59,061 bases of DNA from a virus: positions 1 to 59,061 of IMG/VR virus record IMGVR_UViG_3300045284_000289, one strand, 5' to 3'. Under the pieces are notes generated by a model, which saw only the letters and a list, made by a program, of their open reading frames with translations, ran no database searches and had not been told where the DNA came from. This document shows positions 28,742 through 37,370 of the stretch, in pieces (position 1 is the first letter of the stretch; the number at the start of each line of letters is the position of its first letter). A program made the translations under genes and the position numbers.

Positions 28742-30132
28742 TGACGCGGACGCTCATTCCACCGAAGAACGTGCCCATCCCCAAGAACTCGGACGAACTA
28801 GCCGAGATGCTCGGCGACCCCGGCAAGCTGGAACCGATCGTCACCAACGCCGAATCACTGGCCGGGTTCATCGACGCGTACGCCCAGCAGCAGCAAGGCG
28901 AAGGCACCGACCTGCACCGCATGGTCGAAGCCGAAACCCAGAAGCAGATGGCCGACTACCTGCGGGAGAAGGACGTCGACGGCGACAACACCGACCGCAT
29001 CAACCGCCTGAACCTGTCCCCCCAGGCCGGCAAGAAGTCGTCCATGCTCACTTCCTACGGGCAGGGAGCACGGCACAACCAGTACGCCCCGGGCGCGGTC
29101 CTCGATGCTGAGTTCCGGACCGCGGTGGACTACCTGGAAACGATCTGGCACCTGAACGAGGCGCCCGCCGCCCTGGCCAAGCGGTCGGCCATCAAGAACG
29201 CCGCCAGCTCGGTGTCCCCCGCCGACGGCGGGTTCCTGGTTCCGGAGACCCTGCGCAGCCAGCTACTGGAAATCGCGCTGGAGGTGGCGGTGGTCCGGTC
29301 GCGGGCCACGGTCGTGCCGATGGACTCCGCGCGGGTGCCGTTCCCGATGATCGACGTCACCTCGAACGCGTCCTCGCTGTACGGCGGGATGATCGCTTAC
29401 TGGGGTGAGGAGTCCGCGGCACTGGTCGACGCCAGCCCGAAGTTCGGCAGGGTCGAACTGGACGCGAAGAAACTCACCGGCCTGTCGGTCGTCCCGAACG
29501 AACTGTTGCAGGACAGCATCGTGTCGTTCTCGGCGTTGATCGAACGCCTGTGGCCGTTGACGTTGGCGTTCGAAGAGGACGCGAAGTTCATGGGCGGCAC
29601 CGGTGTGGGTGAGCCGCTGGGGTTCCTCGGCGCCGCGAACACTGCCTCGATCGCTGTTGCAGCCGAATCCGGGCAGGGCGCGGACACGATCCTGTACGAG
29701 AACATCGTGAAGATGTACGCGCGGATGCTGCCGTCCAGCCTGAACAAGGGTGTGTGGCTGATCTCGCCGGACACCATCCCCGAGCTGTACACCATGGCCC
29801 TGTCCGTCGGTACCGGCGGCAACTCGGTGTTCGTGGCGAACGCGGCGGGTCCCGGCCCGCAGACCCTGTTCGGGCGTCCGATCGTGATCACCGAGAAGGC
29901 CAGCAAGATCGGTGACCTGGGTGACATCAACTTTGTGGACTTGTCCTACTACCTGGTCGGTGACCGGCAGTCCATGTCCGCCAGCAGCAGCACTGACTGG
30001 AAATTCGGCAACGATCAGACGGCGTTCCGGATCATCCAGCGCGTCGACGGCCGCCCGTGGATCCAGTCCGCGGTCACCCCGAAGAACGGCGGCAACCCCT
30101 TGTCGCCGTTCGTGTCCCTCGCGGCACGGTAA
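28741..30132 (+). CDS. Major capsid protein, HK97 fold, 463 aa
   Basis: An N-terminal helical region of about 110 residues (delta-like scaffold) is followed by the HK97-type core: SVSPADGGFLVPETLRSQLL, PMDSARVPFPMID, VVPNELLQDS, FMGGTGVGEPLGFLGAAN, DLSYYLVGDRQSM. AAAGGA precedes ATG 28741. The protease just upstream probably removes the N-terminal part. Confidence 0.93.
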   Translation: MTRTLIPPKNVPIPKNSDELAEMLGDPGKLEPIVTNAESLAGFIDAYAQQQQGEGTDLHRMVEAETQKQMADYLREKDVDGDNTDRINRLNLSPQAGKKSSMLTSYGQGARHNQYAPGAVLDAEFRTAVDYLETIWHLNEAPAALAKRSAIKNAASSVSPADGGFLVPETLRSQLLEIALEVAVVRSRATVVPMDSARVPFPMIDVTSNASSLYGGMIAYWGEESAALVDASPKFGRVELDAKKLTGLSVVPNELLQDSIVSFSALIERLWPLTLAFEEDAKFMGGTGVGEPLGFLGAANTASIAVAAESGQGADTILYENIVKMYARMLPSSLNKGVWLISPDTIPELYTMALSVGTGGNSVFVANAAGPGPQTLFGRPIVITEKASKIGDLGDINFVDLSYYLVGDRQSMSASSSTDWKFGNDQTAFRIIQRVDGRPWIQSAVTPKNGGNPLSPFVSLAAR

Positions 30133-30231
30133 CCAGTCGGCCGGCGCCGGCATTCACTCCCCGGCGTCGGCTTCTCCCGGGCCGGCAGTGTCGCCCCGGC
30201 AAACGGAATCACTGACAGGAAGGAAAACCTG

Positions 30232-30669
30232 ATGGCGCAGAAGGCATTGGGGCGACTGATCAACGTCACATCGGCTGCGGACGGTGTGTGGATCAACCTC
30301 AAGGACGCGGGCGGGATCCTGTTCTCCTGTTTCCTGGCCGCGGCGGCCGGGGACACGTACACGTTGCAGGAAGCCAAGGACGCGGCCGGGACCGGCGCGC
30401 AGAACTTGGCGTGCATCACCGAGTACCACACCAACACCGGCAACGCCACGGACACGTGGACGCGGCGTACGCAGGCGGCGGCCGCGACGGTGGTCACGGC
30501 GGCGGCGGCGACCCAGAACGCCATGGTGGTCGAGGTCGAGGGCACGCAACTCAGTGACACGTACAAGTTCGTGAAGCTCACGTCGACGGGCGCCGGCCTG
30601 GTCACCGCGTGCACGCGTGACCTGAACGTCGCGCGTGCGGCGGCGAACCTGCCCGCAATGGGGGTCTGA
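30232..30669 (+). CDS. Capsid-associated protein, 145 aa
   Basis: Directly after the capsid gene with a strong AGGAAGG site. Predicted beta-rich and Ala/Thr-rich (SAADGVWINLKDAGGILFSC; TYTLQEAKDAAGTGAQNLAC). Likely head decoration or fibre-like protein by position; no named family recognised. Confidence 0.65.
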   Translation: MAQKALGRLINVTSAADGVWINLKDAGGILFSCFLAAAAGDTYTLQEAKDAAGTGAQNLACITEYHTNTGNATDTWTRRTQAAAATVVTAAAATQNAMVVEVEGTQLSDTYKFVKLTSTGAGLVTACTRDLNVARAAANLPAMGV

Positions 30670-30671
30670 CC

Positions 30672-31121
30672 ATGTCGGTGCTCATCCAGGGCGACCAGCT
30701 ACGCACTGTCGTGCTCGGTAACCGGGTGGAGAAGTCCACCGGGACACTCGCCGCCACCACGATCCCGCTGTTCACCATCACGGGTGGTCTGGTCGCGGTC
30801 ACGTCCCTCACCGGTCGGGTGACCACCGCGGTCACCGTGGCCAACTCCTACAAGCTGCAACACAACCCCACCGCCGGGACCACTGTGGACCTGTGTGCCG
30901 CGACGGACATCGGCACCACCGACACCGTCCTCGGGGAGATCCTGGTGGTGTCCGGGGTGAAGGCCACCGGGCTCGTGGTCGGCGCGGCGCCGCGTGTGGT
31001 GTCCGCCGTGGTCATGGATGTCGGGCAGATCGAGTCCGTGTCCGCGGGGACGGACGGCGTCATCCTCTGGTCGCTGACCTACGTGCCGGTGGACAACGGC
31101 GCGTCGATCGTGGCGGCCTGA
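30672..31121 (+). CDS. Head-associated protein, 149 aa
   Basis: Two bases after the preceding gene. Beta-rich (IPLFTITGGLVAVTSLTGRV; VDNGASIVAA). Size and position fit a capsid cement or decoration protein. No family recognised. Confidence 0.6.
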   Translation: MSVLIQGDQLRTVVLGNRVEKSTGTLAATTIPLFTITGGLVAVTSLTGRVTTAVTVANSYKLQHNPTAGTTVDLCAATDIGTTDTVLGEILVVSGVKATGLVVGAAPRVVSAVVMDVGQIESVSAGTDGVILWSLTYVPVDNGASIVAA

Positions 31122-31123
31122 CC

Positions 31124-31711
31124 ATGTCGTTGGTGGTGTGCGAGGCGTGTTCCACCCGGTACCCGCCGGATGTGGAGCACTGCCCGCAGTGCGGGTCGGG
31201 TGCGGCGGTCGCGGAAGAGGTGGCCGAGCAGCGGCGGCCGCTGTTGGCGGTCCGGGTGGTGGCCTGTGTGAACACCGCGTGCCCGGCGGTGGGGATCGCG
31301 CGGCGGATCCCGTTGCGGCACGCCGGCCCGGGCGTGTTCGAACGGCCGATGTTGGTGTGCGCGCGGTGCCGGCACGAGATGGCGGATGTCGAGACGACCG
31401 AGGAGGAGGACAGCGTGGCGAAGATTTCGGCGCACGGCGGCCCCACGGACGCGAACGCGGACGACGCGGACCAGGCCGTTGACCCTGAGCAGGCCGAGCA
31501 GGTGGAGCTGGCGGCGGGTGAGGACGCCGGCGGTGACGACGCTAGCGGTGACGACGAGCAGCTGGTCGCGGACTACGAAGCGTGGACGGTGGAGCAGCTA
31601 CGGGCCGAGCTGGGCGAGCGCGGCGAAGCGACCACGGGGAAGAAGGCCGAGCTGATCGAGCGGCTCACCGACGCTGACGACCGGAACGCACCTGTCACCG
31701 AGAACAGCTGA
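31124..31711 (+). CDS. Zinc-ribbon plus SAP-like domain protein, 195 aa
   Basis: CEACSTRYPPDVEHCPQCGS and later CVNTACP ... VCARCRHEM give paired CxxC ribbons. An acidic linker follows. The last 45 residues (WTVEQLRAELGERGEATTGK, then KAELIERL) are a SAP/HeH-type helix-extension-helix. It could bind DNA inside the head. Start ATG 31124. Confidence 0.75.
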   Translation: MSLVVCEACSTRYPPDVEHCPQCGSGAAVAEEVAEQRRPLLAVRVVACVNTACPAVGIARRIPLRHAGPGVFERPMLVCARCRHEMADVETTEEEDSVAKISAHGGPTDANADDADQAVDPEQAEQVELAAGEDAGGDDASGDDEQLVADYEAWTVEQLRAELGERGEATTGKKAELIERLTDADDRNAPVTENS

Positions 31712-31717
31712 CCTGCC

Positions 31718-31891
31718 ATGTCCTGGCAACAGCTGCTCGCCATCTCGCGGGAACGGGTCGCGCTGTACCGGGATGAACGGTCCCGCCCGCCGGTCGCGTG
31801 CCCGAACGACGGTGAACCGCTGATCACCGGTCCTCAGGGGCAGTTGCACTGCCCGGTCGACGGGTGGGAGCCGGACGGGACATGGCCTTGA
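31718..31891 (+). CDS. Small zinc-ribbon protein, 57 aa
   Basis: MSWQQLLAISRERVALYRDE followed by ACPNDGEPL and LHCPVDGW. Two Cys-Pro knuckles suggest a half ribbon. I recall similar short proteins before the head-tail connector in actinophages. Confidence 0.7.
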   Translation: MSWQQLLAISRERVALYRDERSRPPVACPNDGEPLITGPQGQLHCPVDGWEPDGTWP

Positions 31892-31913
31892 GCAGGTGCG
31901 CGCCGTCGGCCAC

Positions 31914-32042
31914 ATGAAGGGGCGGGCCGGCGGCGTGCACCACCACAACTGCTGCACCCAACAGAACAGAGCTAGTTACCCGGGGCGGCACGGTGTGTGG
32001 CCCCTAGGCCAGAAAGCAAGGCAAGGGGACACCAGCGCATGA
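31914..32042 (+). CDS. Possible small protein, 42 aa
   Basis: The frame from ATG 31914 stops in an ATGA overlap with the connector gene. It contains VHHHNCCTQQNRASYPGRHG. Coupling supports it; there is no ribosome site or family. Confidence 0.4.
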   Translation: MKGRAGGVHHHNCCTQQNRASYPGRHGVWPLGQKARQGDTSA

Positions 32043-33085
32043 GCTACTTCCTGACCACCAGGGAGGAGGTGAAAACCTCCCTGGACATCCGTGAGACCGC
32101 GCGCGCGAACGCGCAGGTCGATCGGTTGAACGCGGCGGCCACCGACTCGGTGGAAGGACTGGTGAAGCGGGGCCTCGTTCCGGTCCTGGACACGCGGACG
32201 TTTGATTGGCCGGACGAACAGGCACGTGGGGTCGCGCCGTGGCGTATCTGGCTGAACCAAAACACGATGATCTCGCTGGAGAGCGCCGCGTCGGGGGGTG
32301 TCGCCATCCCCCCCGGGAACGTGTTGTTGCGGCCGGACTGGGGGCCGCCGTTCACGCGGGTGGAGTTGGACCGGTCGACCAGCGCGGTGTTCGGCGGCGG
32401 TGCGACCCCGCAACGGTCGGTGAGCCTGACCGCGCTGTGGGGCGACCGCGACGACACCGCACCCGCAGGGGCGTTGGCCGCCGCGGTCGCCACGTCCACG
32501 GTCGCCACGGTCACGGTCACGAACGCCGCGTTGATCGGGGTGGGTCAGCTGATCCGGGTGGACGACGAGCGGCTGACGGTGACCGACCGAGCGTCGGTGG
32601 TGACGGGGACGACGGTGGTGGGGGCGCTCACGGCGAGCGTGGCGAACACGTCCGTGCCGGTGGTGTCGGGGGCGGCGGTGAACATCGGCGAGATGATCAC
32701 GGTGGGGTCCGAGCGGATGATGGTCGACGACATCACCGGCAACAGTCTGGTGGTGCGGCGGGCGTGTGACGGGTCGGTGCTGGCGTCGCATTCCAACGGT
32801 GCCGCGGTCTACGCCCAACGGTTGTTGACGGTTCAACGAGGCGTGGCGGGGACCACCGCCGCCACCCACCTCACCGCCACCACCATCACGAAGTGGATGC
32901 CGCGCGGGCTGCTGTCCCAACTAGCCCGCGCCTACATCATGGTCGGCATCCAGGACGAGTCGGCCGGGTATGCGCGGGTCGCCGGCGCGGAAGGCGCGGC
33001 CGGGAAACTCGGCGAACGGCTCGCCACGCTGGAAGCCCGCGCCCTGGAGACGTTCGGTCGCCGCGCCCGGTTCCGGGCGGTGTGA
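32039..33085 (+). CDS. Head-tail connector with beta-domain insertion, 348 aa
   Basis: The N terminus (FLTTREEVKTSLDIRETARA) and C terminus (LARAYIMVGIQDESAGYARV) look like gp6/gp15-type connectors. The middle about 100 residues are a beta-rich insert with repeated units (LIRVDDERLTVTDR; MITVGSERMMVDD). Connectors are usually near 100-150 residues, so the insert is a real expansion. Confidence 0.75.
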   Translation: MSYFLTTREEVKTSLDIRETARANAQVDRLNAAATDSVEGLVKRGLVPVLDTRTFDWPDEQARGVAPWRIWLNQNTMISLESAASGGVAIPPGNVLLRPDWGPPFTRVELDRSTSAVFGGGATPQRSVSLTALWGDRDDTAPAGALAAAVATSTVATVTVTNAALIGVGQLIRVDDERLTVTDRASVVTGTTVVGALTASVANTSVPVVSGAAVNIGEMITVGSERMMVDDITGNSLVVRRACDGSVLASHSNGAAVYAQRLLTVQRGVAGTTAATHLTATTITKWMPRGLLSQLARAYIMVGIQDESAGYARVAGAEGAAGKLGERLATLEARALETFGRRARFRAV

Positions 33086-33086
33086 C

Positions 33087-33479
33087 GTGTACACCATCGA
33101 GGTCGAAACCAGCGGGCCGCTGTTCGACGGCCGATGGCAACCGGCCCTCGATGATTTCGTCACCGAAGCGGTCCAGGAAGTCGGCGCCCAGGCGCTGGCG
33201 AACTGGCACACGTTCCTGAACATCAACCTCCAGCACCCCACCCCGTACTACGAGACCCAGCTGGTCAGCGAGCTGGTCGCCGCGGACCTGGACATCGTGT
33301 CCGACCGGGGCATCATCTACGGCCCCTGGCTGGAAGGCACCGGCAGCCGCAACGAAACCACCAGGTTCAAGGGGTACGCATCCGCCCGCAAGGCGACCCA
33401 ACAGCTCGAAGGCCAAATCGACCAGGTCCTGATCCCGGTGGTGGCGCGCCTCACCCGCCGCCTGAACGGGGAGGGCTGA
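33087..33479 (+). CDS. Tail completion/neck protein (HK97 gp10-like), 130 aa
   Basis: GTG 33087. Contains TEAVQEVGAQALANWHTFLN and GPWLEGTGSRNETTRFKGYA, the latter typical of minor tail-completion proteins. Position after the connector fits. Confidence rests on context and the GPWLEG pattern. Confidence 0.7.
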   Translation: MYTIEVETSGPLFDGRWQPALDDFVTEAVQEVGAQALANWHTFLNINLQHPTPYYETQLVSELVAADLDIVSDRGIIYGPWLEGTGSRNETTRFKGYASARKATQQLEGQIDQVLIPVVARLTRRLNGEG

Positions 33480-33482
33480 GCG

Positions 33483-34724
33483 ATGGCTGTCGGCTGGAAC
33501 GGCCCCGACCCGGTCGCGGACATCGACGCGACCGCCTACGAGCTGGGCACCGAGTACCTGGTCAACGCCGACATCACGGTCACCGGTGTGCGGATCTGGG
33601 CGGACGTCTCCGAGATCAACCTGGCCGGCCGGACCGCGACGATCTGGACCACCGGCGGCGGGGTGCTGGCCACGGTCAGCCTGCCCAACGACCTGCCGAC
33701 CGGGTGGACGGTCTTCGACCTGGCGGCGCCGCTGCCGCGCCTGGCCGGGTCCCGCATGGTCGTGTCCTACGGCACCGGCGGTAACGAGGGCGCCGCGGTG
33801 CACGCCCTGGACTCCGATGTGGTGTCGGCGGACGGGGCGGTCACCGCCGTGTCAGCCGGCGGCGCGACCGGCGGCCGCAACGGACGTTTCCACGTCGGCG
33901 CCGGCGTGTTCCCCACCGCCGGCAACAACAGCAACGCGTTCTACGGCGCGGACATCTCCTACACGGTGGGGATCGGCGGGAACACGCCGCCGGTCGTGAC
34001 CGCCGTGGACCTTATCGACGTCGCCGGGACGGTGACCGCGACCGCGCACGTGACCGACGCGGAGACCCTGGTCGGGTCCACGATCCGGATCGACTGGGGC
34101 GACGGCACCACGGTCAGCACGCTGAACTGGCCGACCGTCACCGCCACCCACACCTACGACGCGTCCGGGCTGTACCCGGTGCTGGTGTCCTGCACCGACG
34201 CGGACAGCGCCACCGGGTACCGGGCCGGCGCGGTCCAGGTCACCGTCCCCGCTGACCTCCCCGACGACGGGTTCGACGTGGTCGCGATCCTGGACGGCAT
34301 CACCTCCCACGCCGCCGCGTTGGGGCCGTTCGAGTCGGTGGTGACCCACGAACCCAAGGCGGCTGTGGCCGGCGGGTTGACGGGCGCGGTGTGGGTGAAC
34401 CAAATCGATTTGATCCCCTCGTTCTCCGGGTTGGCCGAGTCGGCGGTGCGTGTCCAGTTCGTGCTTCGCTTGTACGACAACATGTTGCGCGAACCGCAGG
34501 ACTCGATCGACCCGGACATGACCCGGGTCATCAACGACCTTTTCGTTGCCTACCACCAGGATTTCACGCTCGGCGGTTTGGTCACCGAGATTGACCTGTT
34601 GGGGGAATACGGGGAAGGCCTGTACGCGCGCACCGGATACATCAGGCAGGACAACAAGTTGATGCGTGCGATGTCCATCTATCTACCGGTGATCGTCGCG
34701 GCGGCGTTCACCCAACACGAGTAG
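33483..34724 (+). CDS. Tail terminator-like protein with N-terminal DUF4082-like and PKD-like domains, 413 aa
   Basis: Residues 1-about 165 are a beta-sandwich resembling DUF4082 (YLVNADITVTGVRIWADVSE; GWTVFDLAAPLPRLAG). Residues about 170-255 are PKD-like (IRIDWGDGTTVSTLNWPTVT, then THTYDASGLYPV). Residues about 265-413 (DVVAILDGITSHAAALGPFE; RVQFVLRLYDNML) have the size and place of a tail terminator. The first two domains are surface modules normally seen on fibres or secreted proteins, so the neck may be decorated. Confidence 0.75.
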   Translation: MAVGWNGPDPVADIDATAYELGTEYLVNADITVTGVRIWADVSEINLAGRTATIWTTGGGVLATVSLPNDLPTGWTVFDLAAPLPRLAGSRMVVSYGTGGNEGAAVHALDSDVVSADGAVTAVSAGGATGGRNGRFHVGAGVFPTAGNNSNAFYGADISYTVGIGGNTPPVVTAVDLIDVAGTVTATAHVTDAETLVGSTIRIDWGDGTTVSTLNWPTVTATHTYDASGLYPVLVSCTDADSATGYRAGAVQVTVPADLPDDGFDVVAILDGITSHAAALGPFESVVTHEPKAAVAGGLTGAVWVNQIDLIPSFSGLAESAVRVQFVLRLYDNMLREPQDSIDPDMTRVINDLFVAYHQDFTLGGLVTEIDLLGEYGEGLYARTGYIRQDNKLMRAMSIYLPVIVAAAFTQHE

Positions 34725-34734
34725 GAGCCGCGCC

Positions 34735-34971
34735 GTGACCGCGTTCGCTGACAGGCACCCCGGGGTGCAGCATTTCGAGGCGCTGTTCGCCACTGAGCAC
34801 CTCCCGCCGCACCTGGCGGAGATCTCCGCTGAGTTCCGGGACGTCGCCGAGTCCATGCTCGATCACTTTCCCACCGACGGTCAGGAGTTGACGACGGGGT
34901 TACGGAAGCTGTTGGAGGCCAAGGACTGTTTCGTGCGGCACGCGGTCCTCACCACGGTTAAGGATGCGTGA
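34735..34971 (+). CDS. Acb2/Tad1-like cyclic-nucleotide sponge (anti-CBASS/anti-Thoeris family), 78 aa
   Basis: The core HLPPHLAEISAEFRDVAESM and then TGLRKLLEAKDCFVRHAV match the helical hairpin of Acb2 proteins as I remember them (LPPHLQ-xx-S near the start and LRKLLEAKD-xx-VR at the end), including length. Acb2 assembles as a hexamer and sequesters cyclic di- and trinucleotide signals, blocking CBASS and sometimes Thoeris. It is embedded in the late operon. GTG 34735 start. Confidence 0.8.
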   Translation: MTAFADRHPGVQHFEALFATEHLPPHLAEISAEFRDVAESMLDHFPTDGQELTTGLRKLLEAKDCFVRHAVLTTVKDA

Positions 34972-35223
34972 GTGGTGTCCAAGTTCTCCTACCCCAACAA
35001 GGCGTTGATCGACGCCCTGGTGGTCGCGAGGGTGATCGACGACCCGGTCCAGGTCCGTCGGGTCCTGATCGACATCCAGGGTAGCCAGCCGCCGATGGTG
35101 TACGTCGAGAAGTACGGGGACGCGGACCGTATCGCCCAGGTGATCGCTGACCAGTTCGGGCCGGCCGATCTCGTGGGCGCCCCGCGTGACGAACCACTGC
35201 AACGGGTCACCAAGGAGGTGTAG
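34972..35223 (+). CDS. Hypothetical protein next to the Acb2-like gene, 83 aa
   Basis: GTG 34972 (or 34975), adjoining the Acb2-like stop. Sequence KALIDALVVARVIDDPVQVR and VYVEKYGDADRIAQVIADQF. A small alpha/beta protein. It could be a tail accessory or a second anti-defence protein. No family recognised. Confidence 0.6.
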   Translation: MVSKFSYPNKALIDALVVARVIDDPVQVRRVLIDIQGSQPPMVYVEKYGDADRIAQVIADQFGPADLVGAPRDEPLQRVTKEV

Positions 35224-35226
35224 GGC

Positions 35227-35973
35227 ATGTCCAAAGAGTCCGGTCTCGGCAACGCCTTGTACATCAACGGAATCGACGTGTCAGGCGAAGCACGCAACTG
35301 GGACGTCACCAGCCCCATGCAGATGCTGGACGTCACCGGGCTACGGAAACTCGCCAACGAACGCATCACCGGGCAACGCGCCGGCACATTCAAGTGGAAC
35401 TCCCACTTCGACCCGCTCTCCACCGGGTACCTCGCGCTGTCCGCGCTGCCGTACACGGACGCGGTCGTCACCCTCATGCACCGCGAAACCCTGGCCGCGC
35501 CCGCGCTCAACCTGGTTACCAAGGAAATCTCGTACGACCCGACCAGGGACGACAAGGGGCAAGTGATCTTCGGGGTGGAGGAACAGACCAACGCGTCCTG
35601 GTCGGACTGGGGTGTGCTGGCCACCCCGGCGAAAAGGGTCGACACCGCCGGCACCAACGGCGCTGGTGTCGACCACGGTGGGGTCATCGCGTTGCCGGTG
35701 GGATTGCAGGCGTACCTGCATGTCCACGCGTTCACCGGCACCAACATCACGGTGAAACTCCAACACTCCGACGACGACGCGGTGGGTGACCCGTACGCGG
35801 ACGTCACCGGGGGTGCCTTCACCGCGGTCACCGCGGCCCCGGGTGGGCAGATGTTGGCCACCAGCCGAAGTTTGCAGATCAAACGGTGGGTGCGGGTGGT
35901 CACCACTGGCACGTTCACCACGTGCACGTTCAGTGTGGCGGTCGTGGTGAACGACGTCACGGTGGCGCTGTGA
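35227..35973 (+). CDS. Major tail tube protein, 248 aa
   Basis: AAGGAGG is 8 bases before ATG 35227. Begins with GLGNALYINGIDVSGEARNW, then QMLDVTGLRKLANERITGQR, a pattern shared with the 36444 product. A beta-sandwich second half (AYLHVHAFTGTNITVKLQHS) is probably an Ig-like surface domain. Position and pattern fit the tail tube. Confidence 0.8.
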   Translation: MSKESGLGNALYINGIDVSGEARNWDVTSPMQMLDVTGLRKLANERITGQRAGTFKWNSHFDPLSTGYLALSALPYTDAVVTLMHRETLAAPALNLVTKEISYDPTRDDKGQVIFGVEEQTNASWSDWGVLATPAKRVDTAGTNGAGVDHGGVIALPVGLQAYLHVHAFTGTNITVKLQHSDDDAVGDPYADVTGGAFTAVTAAPGGQMLATSRSLQIKRWVRVVTTGTFTTCTFSVAVVVNDVTVAL

Positions 35974-36437
35974 ACGCCCGTTCACCGGCGTTGCCGCCGG
36001 AACTGCGCAGGACGTTCGAGGTGGACCGTCCGGTGGGCACGCACTGGCGGGTGGTGGACTGCGCGACCGCCGCCCCGTACGGGGACTGCCCGCACTACGC
36101 GGACGGGTTCGACTTCGAGTTCAACCCCGCCCGCCCGGACCTGGACGACATTCGGGCCGGGTTGCGGGCTGCTGGCTATCGGTGGGTGGAGGCGCCGGCC
36201 GTGCGCAACCCGGGGTTCGTGGGGTTCTTTTTCCCCTCGGAGCAACGGTGCCTGAAGTCGAGGCGCCCCGATTTCCAGCATGTCGTTCCCCGTGACCGGC
36301 CGCCCAGGTTGCGGGTGTTCCGGGGTGACTGGCGTGCCGACCTGGGCACGGAGATCACGCACACGCGCCCGGAGGACTTTGCCGAGCACCTGTGGGAAAC
36401 GGTCGACGTGCTGCAAACCAAGTTTCAGGAAGGGTGA
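35970..36437 (+). CDS. Hypothetical tail-region protein, 155 aa
   Basis: GTGA overlap start. Contains YADGFDFEFNPARPDLDDIR and RNPGFVGFFFPSEQRCLKSR. Lies between two tail tube paralogs, so a tail-assembly role is likely. No family recognised. Confidence 0.65.
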   Translation: MNARSPALPPELRRTFEVDRPVGTHWRVVDCATAAPYGDCPHYADGFDFEFNPARPDLDDIRAGLRAAGYRWVEAPAVRNPGFVGFFFPSEQRCLKSRRPDFQHVVPRDRPPRLRVFRGDWRADLGTEITHTRPEDFAEHLWETVDVLQTKFQEG

Positions 36438-36443
36438 CCTTAC

Positions 36444-36851
36444 ATGGCGAAGATCAATGGTCTCGGGTTGACGACGTTCAACATCGACGACTCGGGCGGT
36501 ACACCCCGCGACGTGAAGAACGACTTGGGGAACTTCGGCATCAGCACGCCCAGGGCGGTGCAGGACGTGACCGGCCTGGACAAGTCCGCGAACGAACGGC
36601 TGCTGCTGCTGGCCGACTACGCCCTGGACACGTCGGGGTTTTTCAACCCCACCGCAACGAAACTGCACGACGTGGCCAAGACGATCTCGTCGACGTCCGT
36701 CGCCCGGAGTGTGGGGATCACGTTCGGTGGTGTCTCCCTCAACGCGGAGATGTACGGCACCGACTACCAGGTGACGCGTGCGGAGGGCGGCGCGCTCACC
36801 TGCAAGATCCCCTGGGTGCTGGCCGACGGCACCGTACCGACCTGGTCCTGA
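36444..36851 (+). CDS. Second tail tube-like protein, 135 aa
   Basis: AVQDVTGLDKSANERLLLLA and GFFNPTATKLHD align with DVTGLRKLANERITGQR and NSHFDPLS of the 35227 product. It lacks the second beta domain. Could be the main tube with 35227 as a decorated variant, or the reverse. Confidence 0.7.
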   Translation: MAKINGLGLTTFNIDDSGGTPRDVKNDLGNFGISTPRAVQDVTGLDKSANERLLLLADYALDTSGFFNPTATKLHDVAKTISSTSVARSVGITFGGVSLNAEMYGTDYQVTRAEGGALTCKIPWVLADGTVPTWS

Positions 36852-36852
36852 C

Positions 36853-37356
36853 GTGGGGTACCGGCGCCCGGTCGCGTTCCACGACCTGGAGATTAGCGAA
36901 CTGGCTGGCCTCCAGGTCAGGGTGAGGCACATCTCCGGTGAGGGCCTGATCGAGTATGCCAGGCTTGACCCGCTGCCCACCCACACCGATCCGTTCTCGG
37001 TGCTGCCGCTGTGGGCCGAGTTCGTCGACAGCTGGAACCTGGTGGACGGGGATGGGCGGGCGGTGCCACCTACAGCGGCTGCCCTGAAGGGTCAGGATCC
37101 CGCGTTCATCCGGGCGGTGCTCGGCGCCTACCTGGTGTCGCTGAACGAGCCCTACCCAGCGGCCGCCCCGGCACGGTACGAGGCCCCTCCCGGGGCGGCC
37201 GCGGCACCAGTCGCAGACGTGCCGCGTCGAGAGTACGACGCGCCCGACGCTGAGGACATGGACATCCCCCCCGCGCCGGGCCCGGACCTGTCGCACCTGG
37301 AGATGTATCTGCATGACGCGGCCCCCGTCCAGGCTCCCGAGCCGGTCCCAGCGTAA
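36853..37356 (+). CDS. Tail assembly chaperone candidate, 167 aa
   Basis: GTG 36853, directly before the tape measure. The folded N-terminal part (FHDLEISELAGLQVRVRHIS) is followed by a Pro/Ala-rich tail. The position is that of G/GT chaperones. No frameshift site or second frame is obvious. Confidence 0.6.
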   Translation: MGYRRPVAFHDLEISELAGLQVRVRHISGEGLIEYARLDPLPTHTDPFSVLPLWAEFVDSWNLVDGDGRAVPPTAAALKGQDPAFIRAVLGAYLVSLNEPYPAAAPARYEAPPGAAAAPVADVPRREYDAPDAEDMDIPPAPGPDLSHLEMYLHDAAPVQAPEPVPA

Positions 37357-37370
37357 GGAGGAGGTGGGCC

